In this document: positions 1 through 9,861 of the stretch, one piece after another | How positions within the stretch are numbered: position 1 is the stretch's first letter | How the letters are laid out: every line of letters starts with the position of its first letter | Source: Capillimicrobium parvum | GTDB lineage: Bacteria > Actinomycetota > Thermoleophilia > Solirubrobacterales > Solirubrobacteraceae | DNA: 64,000 bases | Direction: 5' to 3' | NCBI RefSeq assembly: GCF_021172045.1 | Contig: NZ_CP087164.1 | Location: forward strand, 4,960,001-5,024,000 | Position numbers and translations under genes: made by a program | The notes under the pieces: model-generated | Database searches by the model: none | Seen by the model: the letters and a program-made list of their open reading frames with translations, nothing else | Told to the model about the DNA's origin: nothing

Positions 1-253
1 TGTCGCGCTTGGGCTCGGAGCCTCCGGCGACGGGCTTGCCGTCCGCCCCCACGATGTCGATCCCCTGATCGACGAGGTGGGTGTGCAGCTCGGAGATCTG
101 CTCCTTCGTGACCTCGATCTCCTCGAGGCACGTCGTGATCTCCTCGATGGTAAGAAATCCGCGCTCGTGGCCGCCAACGATGAGCGGCTGGAGCTCCTCG
201 AGCTCGTGAATCGGAGCCTCGTCCGCGAGCAGTACGTCAGCCTTGTCCGTCAA
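1..253 (-). CDS. rpoD: RNA polymerase primary sigma factor, N-terminal part (runs off the window)
   Basis: The first 84 residues of a minus-strand gene are visible; the rest lies beyond base 1. The acidic, helical sequence has the look of sigma70 region 1.1: a segment reading GGHERGFLTIEEI, then a short loop and QISELHTHLVDQGIDIV. The family signature here is 'relatively short acidic N-terminal domain ending in a predicted helix that reads L..LGI'. I place the start at TTG 251-253 because GGGGGAG precedes it by five bases and no ATG or GTG in frame fits. Region 1.1 masks DNA binding in free sigma. The gene is divergent from the GTP cyclohydrolase gene. The conserved regions 2-4 are not in view, so the assignment rests only on region 1.1. 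Confidence 0.72.
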   Translation of the reverse strand, partial: MTDKADVLLADEAPIHELEELQPLIVGGHERGFLTIEEITTCLEEIEVTKEQISELHTHLVDQGIDIVGADGKPVAGGSEPKRD

Positions 254-389
254 ACCTGCTCCCCCTGGGTACACAGCCGATCGTCAGAGAACGCACGTGC
301 TCGGACCCGTATCGACCAAGACCCGCTCGTCCTTGATCCCCGCCCTCTCACTCCTGAGTGATAGCACAGCGTCACGCTAGGGTTGAAAC

Positions 390-1364
390 ATGAAGCTCGT
401 CGCCTCTCCAGACGTCCAGGCTAGCCAACCGACGGTCCAGATCTCGCTTTCGCGAGTGGGGGTGACCGGCGTGGAGAAGGTCATCCGCGTCGCGCATCAG
501 CTGTTCTGGGCGCGTCTGGAGTGCTTCGTGGATCTGGGGCCGCGCCAAAAGGGCGCGCACATGTCTCGTTTCGAGGAGACGGTGAACGACGTCATCGGCG
601 AGGTCATCCTCAACGAGGAGGCCTTCAGGGCCGAGATGCTGGCCGTACGCATCGCCGAGTTGGTGCGCGAGCGCCAGGGCGCCCTGCGCGCCGAGGTGAC
701 GATCGCCGCGCGCTATCCGGAGTACAAGCCGGCGCCGGTCTCCGGCATCCGCACGCAGGAGATCTACACGATGTTCGGCGGCGCGGTGGCCGCGGAGTCG
801 GGCACCCGGCGGCTCGTCGGCGTCGCCGCCCAGGGCATGACCGCCTGCCCGTGCGCCCAGCAGCTCGTCGCCGGCGCTGCGCGAGAGCGCCTCGACGAGC
901 ACGGCTTCAGCGACGACCAGATCGAGCAGATCCTCGACGACGTCCCGGTGGCGACCCACAACCAGCGCGGCCTCGGCACGCTGCACATCGGCTGCCCCGA
1001 GGACTGCGACGTCGAGCTCGACGCCGAGGCGCTGCTCGGCATCGTCGAGAACTCGATGTCCAGCGAGATCTATGAGCTGATGAAGCGCTCCGACGAGGGC
1101 GCGGTCGTCGAGAAGGCCCACCGGCGGCCGCGGTTCGTCGAGGACTGCGTGCGTGAGATGGTCCTCGGCGTCGTCGACGAGCTGCCGATCCTCACCGACC
1201 AGCACTTCGTCTCCGCCCGCCAGGAGAACCTCGAGACGATCCACCAGCACAACGTGGTCGCCGAGCGCTTCGGGCTTCTCGGCGAGCTGCGCCACGAGCT
1301 GGGCACGGGCGAGCACGCCGCGCGGCACACGTCGATGCGGGAATGGATGGACGGGCGGGGCTAG
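390..1364 (+). CDS. mptA: GTP cyclohydrolase of the MptA/FolE2 family
   Basis: Opens the GTP imidazole ring in pterin (folate-type) biosynthesis. Family members yield either dihydroneopterin triphosphate (FolE2) or its cyclic phosphate (archaeal MptA). The 324-residue length fits the family. The N-terminus carries DVQASQP and RVGVTGVEK, the core has the TACPCAQQ segment (Cys153, Cys155) and THNQRG follows (His190); these are the residues that hold the active-site metal in this family. The DVQ and RVGVTGV segments look more MptA-like than FolE2-like, but sequence alone does not fix the product. The ATG at 390 is the first in frame. The gene ends overlapping the 3' end of the convergent pgsA gene by four bases. 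Confidence 0.88.
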   Translation: MKLVASPDVQASQPTVQISLSRVGVTGVEKVIRVAHQLFWARLECFVDLGPRQKGAHMSRFEETVNDVIGEVILNEEAFRAEMLAVRIAELVRERQGALRAEVTIAARYPEYKPAPVSGIRTQEIYTMFGGAVAAESGTRRLVGVAAQGMTACPCAQQLVAGAARERLDEHGFSDDQIEQILDDVPVATHNQRGLGTLHIGCPEDCDVELDAEALLGIVENSMSSEIYELMKRSDEGAVVEKAHRRPRFVEDCVREMVLGVVDELPILTDQHFVSARQENLETIHQHNVVAERFGLLGELRHELGTGEHAARHTSMREWMDGRG

Positions 1365-1933
1365 ACCCCGGCGCTCTCGCCATCCCGCGTACGGGCCCGG
1401 TCGCGCGCCGCGAGCGTCCGCCGCAGCCCGAAGAAGTACTCGACGCCCGACATCACGGTCACGGCGACCGTCACGTAGACGAGCGCGTCGAGCCACACCG
1501 GCGAGCCGCTGACCGCGATGAGCAGGAAGATCGTCGCCACCTGCAGCGCGGTCTTGACCTTGCCCCAGCGGTTGGCGGAGATGACGACCCCCTGGGAGCC
1601 GACCGCCATGCGGCTCATCGTCACCGCCAGCTCGCGCGCGATGATCACCATCGCCACCCAGGCGGGCAGGCGGTCGAGCGACACGAGCGCCACCAGCGCG
1701 GCGACGACGAGCAGCTTGTCGGCGACCGGGTCCATGAGCTTGCCGAAGGTCGTCACCGCGCCGCGCGAGCGCGCGATGTAGCCGTCGACCCAGTCGGTGA
1801 TCGACGCGAGCGCGAACACGATCGCGGCGAGGAGGTCGCCGTTGGGCGTCTCGTCCAGCAACGCCACCACCACGACCGGCACCAGCAGGATCCGCAGCAG
1901 GGTGAGGACGTTGGGGATGTTGATCGGGAACAC
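1361..1933 (-). CDS. pgsA: CDP-diacylglycerol-glycerol-3-phosphate 3-phosphatidyltransferase
   Basis: Integral membrane enzyme that transfers a phosphatidyl group from CDP-diacylglycerol to glycerol 3-phosphate, the first committed step to phosphatidylglycerol and cardiolipin. The 190 residues contain the full CDP-alcohol phosphotransferase signature DG-x2-AR-x8-G-x3-D-x3-D (Asp50, Gly51, Ala54, Arg55, Gly64, Asp68, Asp72). About six hydrophobic segments surround it, and the opening residues NIPNVLTLLRI are typical for PgsA. The last dozen residues are charged. It is convergent with and overlaps the GTP cyclohydrolase gene at the stop codons. A related family member (another phosphatidyltransferase) is possible but less likely given the N-terminus. 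Confidence 0.93.
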   Translation of the reverse strand: MFPINIPNVLTLLRILLVPVVVVALLDETPNGDLLAAIVFALASITDWVDGYIARSRGAVTTFGKLMDPVADKLLVVAALVALVSLDRLPAWVAMVIIARELAVTMSRMAVGSQGVVISANRWGKVKTALQVATIFLLIAVSGSPVWLDALVYVTVAVTVMSGVEYFFGLRRTLAARDRARTRDGESAGV

Positions 1934-1950
1934 GGCTCTCCGTTAGAACG

Positions 1951-2826
1951 TTATGCCTCGGGCGCAGCTGCGGCGTTTCTCGACGCGCCGGCGCTCGCCG
2001 CCACGACGAGCCCGATCGCGACGACCTCGCGCGCGTCCAGGTTCTGGCCGAGCACGAGGAACCCGGCGAACGCCGCGACCGCGGGCTCCAGGCTCATGAG
2101 CACGCTGAAGACGTGGCGCGGGATGCGGCGCAGCGCCTCGGTCTCGAGCGTGTACGGCACGGCGGAGCTGAGGAAGCCGACTGCGAGGCCGATGGCGAGG
2201 ATGCCGGGCGCCAGCAGGTTCGTGCCCCCCTCGGCGATCCCGGGCCCGAGCGGCACGAGCGCGGCGACGACCATGGCGAGCGCCACCCCGTCGGCGCCTC
2301 GGAAGCGCGGGCCGGCGTGGGCGGCGAGGACGATGTAGATCGCCCAGCAGATGCCGGCCACCACGGCGAAGGCCAGGCCGAGCGTGTCGAGGCCGTGCGC
2401 GCCGCCGGGGTTGGCGAGCAGGACGATGCCGGTGGCGGCGAGCACGACCCAGACCAGGTCGAGCGGCCGGCGGGACCCGATGACCGCCACGGCGAGCGGC
2501 CCGGCGAACTCGATCGTCACGGCGATGCCGAGCGGGATGCGGTCCAGCGCCTCGTAGAAGCTCAGGTTCATCACGCCGAGCGTGAGGCCGAACCAGACCG
2601 CGAGCCGCAGCGTCGCGCGGTCGTAGCCCCGCCGCCACGGCCGCACCGCGACGCCCATGATGAGCGCGGCGAACCCGATGCGCAGGAACGCCGCGCCGCC
2701 CGGGCCGAGCTCGTCGAACAGCGTCGTGGCCAGCGCCGCGCCGAACTGCACCGACACGATGCCGGTGAGGACGAGCGCCAGCGGCGGGACCCGGTCGACG
2801 GGGCCGCGCGCCGGCGCGCCGGTCAC
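1951..2826 (-). CDS. EamA/DMT-family membrane transporter
   Basis: A 291-residue protein with about ten hydrophobic segments in two repeated EamA halves, as in drug/metabolite transporters of the RhtA/YdcZ type. Conserved-looking elements are FLRIGFAAL in the first half and the SSAVPYTLETEALRRIP segment in the second, which is characteristic of the RhtA-like threonine/homoserine exporters. I chose GTG at 2824-2826 because it overlaps the stop of the upstream ABC permease as GTGA, the coupling used throughout this strand. An ATG at 2859 would add eleven residues inside the permease gene. The substrate cannot be told. It is the last gene of a three-gene minus-strand unit. Confidence 0.82.
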   Translation of the reverse strand: MTGAPARGPVDRVPPLALVLTGIVSVQFGAALATTLFDELGPGGAAFLRIGFAALIMGVAVRPWRRGYDRATLRLAVWFGLTLGVMNLSFYEALDRIPLGIAVTIEFAGPLAVAVIGSRRPLDLVWVVLAATGIVLLANPGGAHGLDTLGLAFAVVAGICWAIYIVLAAHAGPRFRGADGVALAMVVAALVPLGPGIAEGGTNLLAPGILAIGLAVGFLSSAVPYTLETEALRRIPRHVFSVLMSLEPAVAAFAGFLVLGQNLDAREVVAIGLVVAASAGASRNAAAAPEA

Positions 2827-3587
2827 GGCTTGAGCTTGTGCCCGGTCCGGAACAGCCATGACGACCACGCGACCATCACCGCCGCCAGCACCGCGGTCAC
2901 GCCGAGCGCGAGGACGACGCTGACGTCGCTCGTCCCGAGGAACCCGTAGCGGACCGCCTGCACGATGTAGAAGATCGGGTTGGCGTGGGAGAGCTCGCGC
3001 CACGGCTCGGGCAGCAGGTCGACCGAGTAGAAGACCCCGCCGAGGAACGTCAGCGGCAGGATCACGATGTTGTTGACGAAGCCGGCGTGGTCCCACGATT
3101 CGGCGTAGATGCCGACGACCACGCCGAGCGACGAGAACAGGGTCAGCGCGAGCGCAACGGCGACGATCAGCACGAGCGGCTCGTGGATCGGCACCCCCGT
3201 GACCGGGAGGCTGAGGAGCAGGAGCGACACGCCGATCAGCAGCGCGCGCACGACCCCGCCGAGCGTCAGGCCGAGGTTGATCTCCCAGCTGCGCATCGGC
3301 GAGGCGAGGATGTCGTTGAGGTAGCGGTCGAACCGCGCCTGGAAGACGGTCGCCGAGTTGTTCGCGTAGGCCGCCTGGATCATCGCCATGGTGACGAGGC
3401 CGGGAACGATGAAGATCTCGTAGTCGACGCCGTCGACCTGCTTGATGCGCGAGCCGAGCGACAGGCCGAAGACGAGGATGAACAGGAACGACGAGACGAC
3501 CGGCGCGGCGATCGTCTGCGACCAGAGCTTCAGGACGCGGACGACCTCGCGGTGCGTCAGCGCCAGCAAACCGTGCATGCCGCTCAT
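2823..3587 (-). CDS. ABC-2 type exporter permease
   Basis: Membrane half of an ABC exporter, 254 residues with six hydrophobic segments and the ABC-2 family pattern. An amphipathic N-terminal helix is followed by the FDRYLNDILASPM loop, and PLTFLGGVFYSVDLLP with HANPIFY lies near the C-terminus. This is the layout of the YadH/NodJ-like group. The start ATG at 3585-3587 overlaps the stop of the ATPase gene (ATGA), so the two are translated together. Substrates of such exporters include drugs, lipids and polysaccharides; nothing here narrows it down. Confidence 0.88.
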   Translation of the reverse strand: MSGMHGLLALTHREVVRVLKLWSQTIAAPVVSSFLFILVFGLSLGSRIKQVDGVDYEIFIVPGLVTMAMIQAAYANNSATVFQARFDRYLNDILASPMRSWEINLGLTLGGVVRALLIGVSLLLLSLPVTGVPIHEPLVLIVAVALALTLFSSLGVVVGIYAESWDHAGFVNNIVILPLTFLGGVFYSVDLLPEPWRELSHANPIFYIVQAVRYGFLGTSDVSVVLALGVTAVLAAVMVAWSSWLFRTGHKLKP

Positions 3588-4315
3588 GCCGCCTGCGCCA
3601 TCGCCTTCACGTAGACCTCGGCGAGCGTGTCGGCGTCGAACGCGCTGCGCAGGTTGTCGGCGCTGTCGCGGGCGAGCAGCTGCCCGCCGCGGATGAGCGC
3701 GATCTCCTCGCAGAGCTCCTCGGCCTCCTCGAGGTAGTGCGTCGTCAGCAGGATCGTCGTGCCGCCCTCGTGCAGGCGGCGGATGTAGCGCCACAGCTCG
3801 ACGCGCAGCTCGAAGTCCACGCCGGCGGTCGGCTCGTCGAGGATGACCAGGCGCGGCTCGTGCATGAGCGCGCGGGCGAGCAGCAGGCGCCGGCGCATCC
3901 CGCCGGACAGCATGGGGGCGCGGACGCCGGCCTTCGCGCGCAGGTCGAAGACGTCCATCATCTCCTTCGCGCGGCGCCGCGCGTCCGCGCGCGACATGCC
4001 GTAGTAGCCGCCGTGGAAGAGGAGCGTCTCCTGGACGTCGAGGAAGCGGTCGAGGTTGACGTCCTGCTCGGCGAGGCCGATGAGCCGGCGCGCCTCCCAG
4101 GTGCGGTGGTCCTCGCCGAAGACGCGCAGCTCGCCGCCGGTGACGCGGATGAGGTTGCACACGGCGCTGATCAGGGTCGTCTTGCCGGCGCCGTTGGGGC
4201 CGAGCAGGCCGAAGAAGGCGCCGTCGGGGATCGTCAGGTCGAGCCCGTCGAGGGCGAGGAAACCGCCGTCGTAGCGCTTCGTGAGCTGCGTGATCTGCAG
4301 AGCGGGCTCGGGCAT
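3584..4315 (-). CDS. ABC exporter ATP-binding protein
   Basis: Nucleotide-binding subunit (243 residues) that powers the adjoining ABC-2 permease. Visible motifs are Walker [10 protein letters not shown] near residue 40, a Q-loop in LAEQDVNLD, signature LSGGMRRR, Walker [13 protein letters not shown] and the switch histidine in [10 protein letters not shown]. The DEPTAGVD and EEAEE segments are of the YadG/NodI/CcmA drug-type exporter group. It is the first gene of the minus-strand unit ATPase-permease-EamA. Upstream it is divergent from the aldo/keto reductase gene across 74 bases. Confidence 0.93.
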   Translation of the reverse strand: MPEPALQITQLTKRYDGGFLALDGLDLTIPDGAFFGLLGPNGAGKTTLISAVCNLIRVTGGELRVFGEDHRTWEARRLIGLAEQDVNLDRFLDVQETLLFHGGYYGMSRADARRRAKEMMDVFDLRAKAGVRAPMLSGGMRRRLLLARALMHEPRLVILDEPTAGVDFELRVELWRYIRRLHEGGTTILLTTHYLEEAEELCEEIALIRGGQLLARDSADNLRSAFDADTLAEVYVKAMAQAA

Positions 4316-4389
4316 GGGCGAACGCCCAGACGGTAGAGGGATGGGACCGCGGTCCGGGACCGCTCGTCCGAAGGCGTAGCGTTCGGGCC

Positions 4390-5370
<981 letters not shown>

Positions 5371-5381
5371 CCTCATTCGCC

Positions 5382-5963
5382 ATGCCCCTGGTCCCCACGG
5401 TCGTGGAGCGCAGCGCCCGCGGCGAGCGCGAATACGACATCTACTCGCGCCTGCTCAACGAGCGCATCATCTTCCTCGGCTCCGCGGTCGACGATCAGGT
5501 GGCCAACCTGATCGTCGCGCAGCTGCTGCACCTCGAGTCGGCCGATCCCGACAAGGACATCTCGATCTACATCAACTCGCCGGGCGGGTCGATCTACGCG
5601 GGGCTCGGGATCTACGACACGATGCAGTTCATCAAGCCCGACGTGCAGACGATCTGCTGCGGGATCGCGATGAGCATGGGGTCGCTGCTGCTGGCCGGCG
5701 GCGCGAAGGGCAAGCGCTTCTCGCTGCCGAACTCGCGCATCCTGATCCACCAGCCGTCCGCCGGCTTCGAGGGCCAGTCGACCGACATCGAGATCCACGC
5801 GCGGGAGATCATCAAGACCCGCGCCAAGATCGACGAGATCTACGCCCACCACACGGGCCAGCCCGTTGAGCAGGTCCACGTCGACATGGAGCGCGACCGC
5901 TTCTTCAAGCCCGAAGAGGCCGTCGAGTACGGCCTCATCGACCGGGTCATCGAGTCGCACTAG
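5382..5963 (+). CDS. clpP: ATP-dependent Clp protease proteolytic subunit
   Basis: Serine protease subunit that forms the two-ring ClpP barrel and degrades proteins delivered by Clp ATPases. The protein has 193 residues, the usual length. The catalytic triad is present: Ser98 in GIAMSMGS, His123 in ILIHQPSAG and Asp172 in MERDRFF. The INSPGGS oxyanion region and the C-terminal EYGLIDRVI are also intact. Many actinobacteria have two adjacent clpP genes followed by clpX; here it stands alone behind an aldo/keto reductase gene, so another copy may be elsewhere. Confidence 0.96.
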   Translation: MPLVPTVVERSARGEREYDIYSRLLNERIIFLGSAVDDQVANLIVAQLLHLESADPDKDISIYINSPGGSIYAGLGIYDTMQFIKPDVQTICCGIAMSMGSLLLAGGAKGKRFSLPNSRILIHQPSAGFEGQSTDIEIHAREIIKTRAKIDEIYAHHTGQPVEQVHVDMERDRFFKPEEAVEYGLIDRVIESH

Positions 5964-5973
5964 ACGCTTGCGC

Positions 5974-6088
5974 GTCGCCGGCCGGTCAGGCGGTCGCGTG
6001 CTCGCCTGCGCCGTCGCGGGCCGGTCAGGCGATCGCGTGCTCGATCGCGCGTCGCCGGCCGGTCAGGCGATCGCGTGCTCGATCGCGC
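5974..6088. repeat. three tandem 38-39 bp repeats across the 3' end of the FAH-family gene
   Basis: Units are 5974-6012 (39 bp), 6013-6050 and 6051-6088 (38 bp each). The last two differ at one base; the first is more diverged in its second half. Each unit contains the stop codon TCA (minus strand) of the adjacent gene with the final codons before it, so the end of that gene has been copied twice downstream. The gene itself remains intact because the unit nearest to it supplies the stop. Confidence 0.9.
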
Positions 6089-6851
6089 CGAGCGACTCGA
6101 TCTCGATGCGCACGACGTCGCCGCTCGACAGCAGGCCCGGCGGGTCCATCGCCGCGCCGACGCCGCTCGGCGTCCCGGTGAGGATCAGGTCGCCGGGCTC
6201 GAGCGTGCACGTCTGGCCGATGAACTCGACGAGCTCGGCGACCCCGAAGACGAGGTCCGAGGTGGACGAGTCCTGGCGCAGGTCGCCGTTGACCCAGGTG
6301 CGTAGCCGCAGCGCCTCCGGGTCGGGGACCTCGTCGGCCGTCGTGATCCACGGCCCCCACGGGCACGAGTTGTCGAAGCCCTTCGCGCGCGTCCACTGGC
6401 GCTCGCGGCGCTGCAGATGGCGGGCCGAGAGGTCGTCGGCGACCGCGTAGCCGGCGACCGCGCCGTCCGCGCCCATGACGATCGTCAGCTCGCCCTCGTA
6501 GTCCAGGCGCGCCATCGCGGCGTCCGGCACCTGCACGGGCTCATTCGGAGCCGTCGAGCTCGAGGGAAGCTTGAGGAAGACCATCGGCGCCTCGGGCAGC
6601 TCGTTGCCGGTCTCCTCCACGTGCGCGCGGTAGTTCAGACCGATGCAGAAGGTCGCGCGCGGCTCGAGCACGGGCGCGAGCAGGCGGACGTCGGCGATCG
6701 GCCAGCTCTCTCCGCCGGCGGCGCTGCGGTCGCCGGAGGCGAGACGGTCGAGGACGGTCGAGCCGTCGGCGAACGCGGTCACGCGGTCGCCGGCGACCTC
6801 GCCGCTGAGGGGGCGCTCGGCGCCGGGGGGAACGAACGTGGTCAGGCGCAT
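6063..6851 (-). CDS. fumarylacetoacetate hydrolase (FAH) family protein
   Basis: A 262-residue member of the FAH fold, metal-dependent enzymes that cleave C-C bonds or decarboxylate/isomerise small oxo-acids. The metal-binding acidic pattern is visible: DYEGELTIVMG (Glu119, Glu121) and the Asp in AVADDLSARHLQ near residue 140. LNYRAHVEE, KGFDNSCPWGPW and LTGTPSGVG also match the family. I take ATG at 6849-6851 because the protein then starts at the usual MRLxTF position. It is divergent from the MMPL exporter gene. Acylpyruvase and ureidoglycolate-lyase-like activities are both possible; no neighbour indicates a pathway. Confidence 0.92.
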   Translation of the reverse strand: MRLTTFVPPGAERPLSGEVAGDRVTAFADGSTVLDRLASGDRSAAGGESWPIADVRLLAPVLEPRATFCIGLNYRAHVEETGNELPEAPMVFLKLPSSSTAPNEPVQVPDAAMARLDYEGELTIVMGADGAVAGYAVADDLSARHLQRRERQWTRAKGFDNSCPWGPWITTADEVPDPEALRLRTWVNGDLRQDSSTSDLVFGVAELVEFIGQTCTLEPGDLILTGTPSGVGAAMDPPGLLSSGDVVRIEIESLGAIEHAIA

Positions 6852-7009
6852 CGCGGCGCAACCGTAGTCGATCGCGCCGGGGGCTCCCCTCCAGGCGGGA
6901 AGTGTGGTTTCCCCCACCCGATGACACCAGGCGGCCGCATGGCGGCCGGCGGCCCTCGCGGCGAGCCTTCCGACGATGCCTCTTCCCTCCCCCATCCCGG
7001 AGGACCACC

Positions 7010-9250
7010 ATGCGTGAGAACCTCGCCGCTCGCGCCGGGCGATGGAGCGCCGCCCACCGCAAGACGGCCATCTTCGGATGGCTCGCCTTCGTGGCGGTCA
7101 GCCTCGTCATCGGCTCGGCGATCGGCACCAAGACGTTGAGCGACGTCGACAGCGGCACCGGCTCCTCGGGCCGCGCCGAGCGCGTCCTCGACGAGCAGTT
7201 CCCCCAGCCGGCGGGCGAGCAGGTGCTCGTGCAGTCGCGCGACGGATCGCTTCGCGCCGACGACCCCCGGTTCAGGGCCGCGGTCAAGGACGTCGTCGCG
7301 CGAATGAAGGCGCTGCCAGCTGTGGGCGCCGTCGACTCGCCGCTCGCCAAGGGCGCCGGCGACCAGATCTCCGAGGACGGTCGTTCCGCGCTCGTCCAGG
7401 TCGACCTGCGCGGCGATGCCGACCACGCCGAGGACCACGTCCAGCCGGTCATCGACGCGGTCAACGCCGCGCAGCGGGCGCACCCCGAGCTGCGCATCGA
7501 GCAGTTCGGCGACGCGAGCGCCAGCCAGGCGATCGACGACCGGGTCTCCAGCGACTTCCAGCGGGCCGAGACGCTCTCGATCCCGATCACCCTGATCATC
7601 CTCGTCATCACCTTCGGCGCGCTCGTCGCCGCCGGCCTGCCCGTGCTGCTCGCGCTGACCTCGGTCGCCGCATCCATCGGGCTCGTCGCGATCCCGAGCC
7701 AGATCGTGCATCTCGACCAAGCGGCATCGTCGGTGATCCTGCTCGTCGGCATGGCGGTGGGGGTCGACTACTCGTTGTTCTACATGCGCCGTGAACGCGA
7801 GGAACGCGAACGCGGACACGACCCAGGATCTGCTCTGCAGGTCGCGGCGGCGACGTCGGGACGAGCCGTGCTCGTCTCCGGGCTGACCGTCATGGTCGCC
7901 ATGGCCGGCATGTTCTTCACCGGCAGCGGCGTGTTCACGGGCTTCGCGGTCGGCACGATCGTCGTCGTCGGCGTCGCCATGATCGGCTCGGTCACCGTGC
8001 TGCCCGCGCTGCTGAGCGTGCTCGGCGACCGCATCCACAAGGGCAGGATCCCGTTCCTGCACCGCCTGCGCCGGCCCGGCCGCGAGCCCCGCCTGTGGGG
8101 TTGGCTCCTGGACCGCGTGCTGCGCCGGCCCGCGCTGTGGGCCGCCGCGGCGACCATCGTCCTGGTGCTGCTGGCGCTGCCGACGCTGCGGATGCACACG
8201 GTCAACCCGGGCGCCCAGGGGCTCCCCCACGACCTGCCCGTGATGAAGACCTACGAGCGCATCCAGGCCGCGTTCCCCGGCGGCCCGGCGCCCGCGGTCA
8301 TCGTCGTCCAGGGCGACCTGAGGTCGCCGCGGATGACGACCGCGCTGACCGACCTCAGGCAGCGCGCGCTCGACTCGGGCGAGATGGGCGGCCCGATCAC
8401 GCTCGACGTCTCGAAGGACGGCTCGACCGGCGTGATGAGCATCCCGCTGGCCGGGAGCGGGACGGACGCTCGCTCGGAGACGGCCCTGGCGTCGCTGCGC
8501 AACGACCTGATCCCCGCGACGGTCGGCAAGGTCCCGGGCACCCAGGTCGACGTGGCCGGCATGACCGCCGGGTCGAAGGACTTCAACGACCTGATGAAGG
8601 GCCACGCCCCCATCGTGTTCGCCTTCGTCCTCGGCATGGCGTTCCTGCTGCTGCTCGTCACGTTCCGGTCGATCGTGATCGCGCTCAAGGCGATCGTGCT
8701 CAACCTGCTGAGCGTGGCGGCGGCCTACGGCGTGCTCGTCTGGATCTTCCAGGACGGCCACTTCGAGAAGGCGCTCGGGTTCCGGTCCGACGGCGGGATC
8801 ACCTCCTGGCTGCCGCTGTTCCTGTTCGTGATCCTGTTCGGCCTGTCGATGGACTACCACGTGTTCATCCTCAGCCGGATCAAGGAGGCCTACGACCGGG
8901 GGATGTCGACCGAGCGGGCCGTGAGCCACGGCATCCGGGCGACGGCGTCGGTGGTGACGAGCGCGGCGATCGTGATGGTCGCGGTGTTCTCGGTCTTCGC
9001 CACGCTGTCGATGCTCGAGTTCAAGCAGATGGGCATCGGCCTGGCCGTGGCCGTGCTGCTCGACGCGACGATCATCCGCGGCATCCTGCTGCCGGCCGCG
9101 ATGAAGCTCCTCGGCGACCGCAACTGGTACCTGCCGAGGTGGCTGGAGTGGCTGCCGCGCTTCGACCACGAGCCGGCGGTCGCCGAGCCGGCCCGCCCGC
9201 TGCGGCGCCACGAGCCCGAGCCCGAGCCGGAGCCCGCGCAGGCCGCGTAG
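7010..9250 (+). CDS. MMPL-family (RND superfamily) transporter
   Basis: Large inner-membrane exporter of 746 residues with two repeated halves, each one helix, an extracytoplasmic domain and a five-helix bundle. The MMPL markers are GMAVGVDYSLF with REREERERG in the first half and GLSMDYHVFILSRIKEAYDRG in the second; the Asp-Tyr pairs are the proton-relay residues of the family. The ATG at 7010 is preceded by GGAGG seven bases upstream. The C-terminal tail is an acidic EPEPEPEP run. Family members move lipids or hydrophobic compounds across the membrane with proton import. It is followed by a strong hairpin. Confidence 0.93.
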   Translation: MRENLAARAGRWSAAHRKTAIFGWLAFVAVSLVIGSAIGTKTLSDVDSGTGSSGRAERVLDEQFPQPAGEQVLVQSRDGSLRADDPRFRAAVKDVVARMKALPAVGAVDSPLAKGAGDQISEDGRSALVQVDLRGDADHAEDHVQPVIDAVNAAQRAHPELRIEQFGDASASQAIDDRVSSDFQRAETLSIPITLIILVITFGALVAAGLPVLLALTSVAASIGLVAIPSQIVHLDQAASSVILLVGMAVGVDYSLFYMRREREERERGHDPGSALQVAAATSGRAVLVSGLTVMVAMAGMFFTGSGVFTGFAVGTIVVVGVAMIGSVTVLPALLSVLGDRIHKGRIPFLHRLRRPGREPRLWGWLLDRVLRRPALWAAAATIVLVLLALPTLRMHTVNPGAQGLPHDLPVMKTYERIQAAFPGGPAPAVIVVQGDLRSPRMTTALTDLRQRALDSGEMGGPITLDVSKDGSTGVMSIPLAGSGTDARSETALASLRNDLIPATVGKVPGTQVDVAGMTAGSKDFNDLMKGHAPIVFAFVLGMAFLLLLVTFRSIVIALKAIVLNLLSVAAAYGVLVWIFQDGHFEKALGFRSDGGITSWLPLFLFVILFGLSMDYHVFILSRIKEAYDRGMSTERAVSHGIRATASVVTSAAIVMVAVFSVFATLSMLEFKQMGIGLAVAVLLDATIIRGILLPAAMKLLGDRNWYLPRWLEWLPRFDHEPAVAEPARPLRRHEPEPEPEPAQAA

Positions 9251-9281
9251 GCACCGGAGGGCCCGGAGTCCACCACGCACA

Positions 9282-9311
9282 GCGGCCCGGGCGTTCACGC
9301 GCCCGGGCCGC
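9282..9311 (+). terminator. GC-rich hairpin after the MMPL gene
   Basis: A perfect 12-base-pair stem (arms 9282-9293 and 9300-9311) closes a six-base loop 31 bases after the MMPL stop codon. No run of T follows, so this is a GC-rich terminator-like structure rather than a classical intrinsic terminator. Its position between convergent genes suits termination from either side. Confidence 0.55.
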
Positions 9312-9323
9312 CCTGACCCGCAT

Positions 9324-9368
9324 CGAGGGTCGAGTTTCTTCGCGTACGGCTGAGGAAGTCGACGCTCG
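9324..9368. repeat. dispersed palindromic element, family 1, copy 1
   Basis: Arms of 10 bases (9324-9333 and 9359-9368, one mismatch) enclose a 25-base centre. Read on the minus strand it is the same element as 46309-46355: the arm CGAGCGTCGA, then CTTCCTCAGCCGTA and so on, with only three differences. It sits between the convergent MMPL and thioredoxin genes. Just after it the 12-mer GACGCTCGGCGG occurs twice (9361-9372 and 9378-9389), ending next to the thioredoxin stop codon. Confidence 0.85.
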
Positions 9369-9389
9369 GCGGTGAGCGACGCTCGGCGG

Positions 9390-9815
9390 TCAGCCCTGCG
9401 CGAGGACCGGCCCGAGGCGCTCCTCGAGCGCGCGGCGCGGCAGCGCACCGACGATGCGGTCGACCTCCTGCCCGTCGCGGAGGACGACGAGCAGCGGGAT
9501 GCTCATCGCGCCGAAGCGCTGCGCGAGCGACGGGTTCTCGTCGACGTTGACCTTGACCACCTTCAGATGACCGGCGTGCTCGGCGGCGAGCGCCTCGAGC
9601 ACGGGCGAGATCATCCGGCACGGTCCGCACCAGGGCGCCCAGAAGTCGGTGACGACCGGGACCGACGCAGCGACCTCGGCCTCGAAGTCCGCATCGCCGG
9701 CGTCGACGACCCACGGGAGGTCGTGGTGGCAGTTCGCGCACCGCGGGTGCCCCGACGCGGTCGGGCCGACGCGGTTGCGCGTCTGGCAGTGCGGGCAGCG
9801 GATGATCGCGGCCAT
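9390..9815 (-). CDS. trxC: thioredoxin with N-terminal zinc ribbon (thioredoxin 2 type)
   Basis: Disulfide reductase of 141 residues. The first 35 residues form a zinc ribbon with CPHC (7-10) and CANC (26-29), the feature that separates thioredoxin 2 from thioredoxin 1. The thioredoxin domain follows with the redox site WCGPC (62-66), the VNVDENP strand and the cis-proline in SIPLLVVL. The start ATG at 9813-9815 places CPHC at the usual distance; no clear ribosome binding site is seen before it. The protein would reduce cytoplasmic disulfides, with zinc binding modulating its stability. It follows the helicase gene in direction but is separated from it by only 46 bases. Confidence 0.93.
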   Translation of the reverse strand: MAAIIRCPHCQTRNRVGPTASGHPRCANCHHDLPWVVDAGDADFEAEVAASVPVVTDFWAPWCGPCRMISPVLEALAAEHAGHLKVVKVNVDENPSLAQRFGAMSIPLLVVLRDGQEVDRIVGALPRRALEERLGPVLAQG

Positions 9816-9861
9816 GAGGTGAGCGTACCCGGCAGGCGACGCCCGCGGCGGCCGGCGGGCG

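Noticed and set aside
521-1512. Long overlapping open frames on both strands across the GTP cyclohydrolase and pgsA genes
   Set aside because: They are Arg/Ala/His-rich with no domain and shadow clearly conserved genes, as expected from third-position GC bias.
5866-6450. Plus-strand frame of 194 residues over the tandem repeats after clpP
   Set aside because: Its repeated peptide simply reflects the 38-bp repeats and the antisense of the FAH-family gene.
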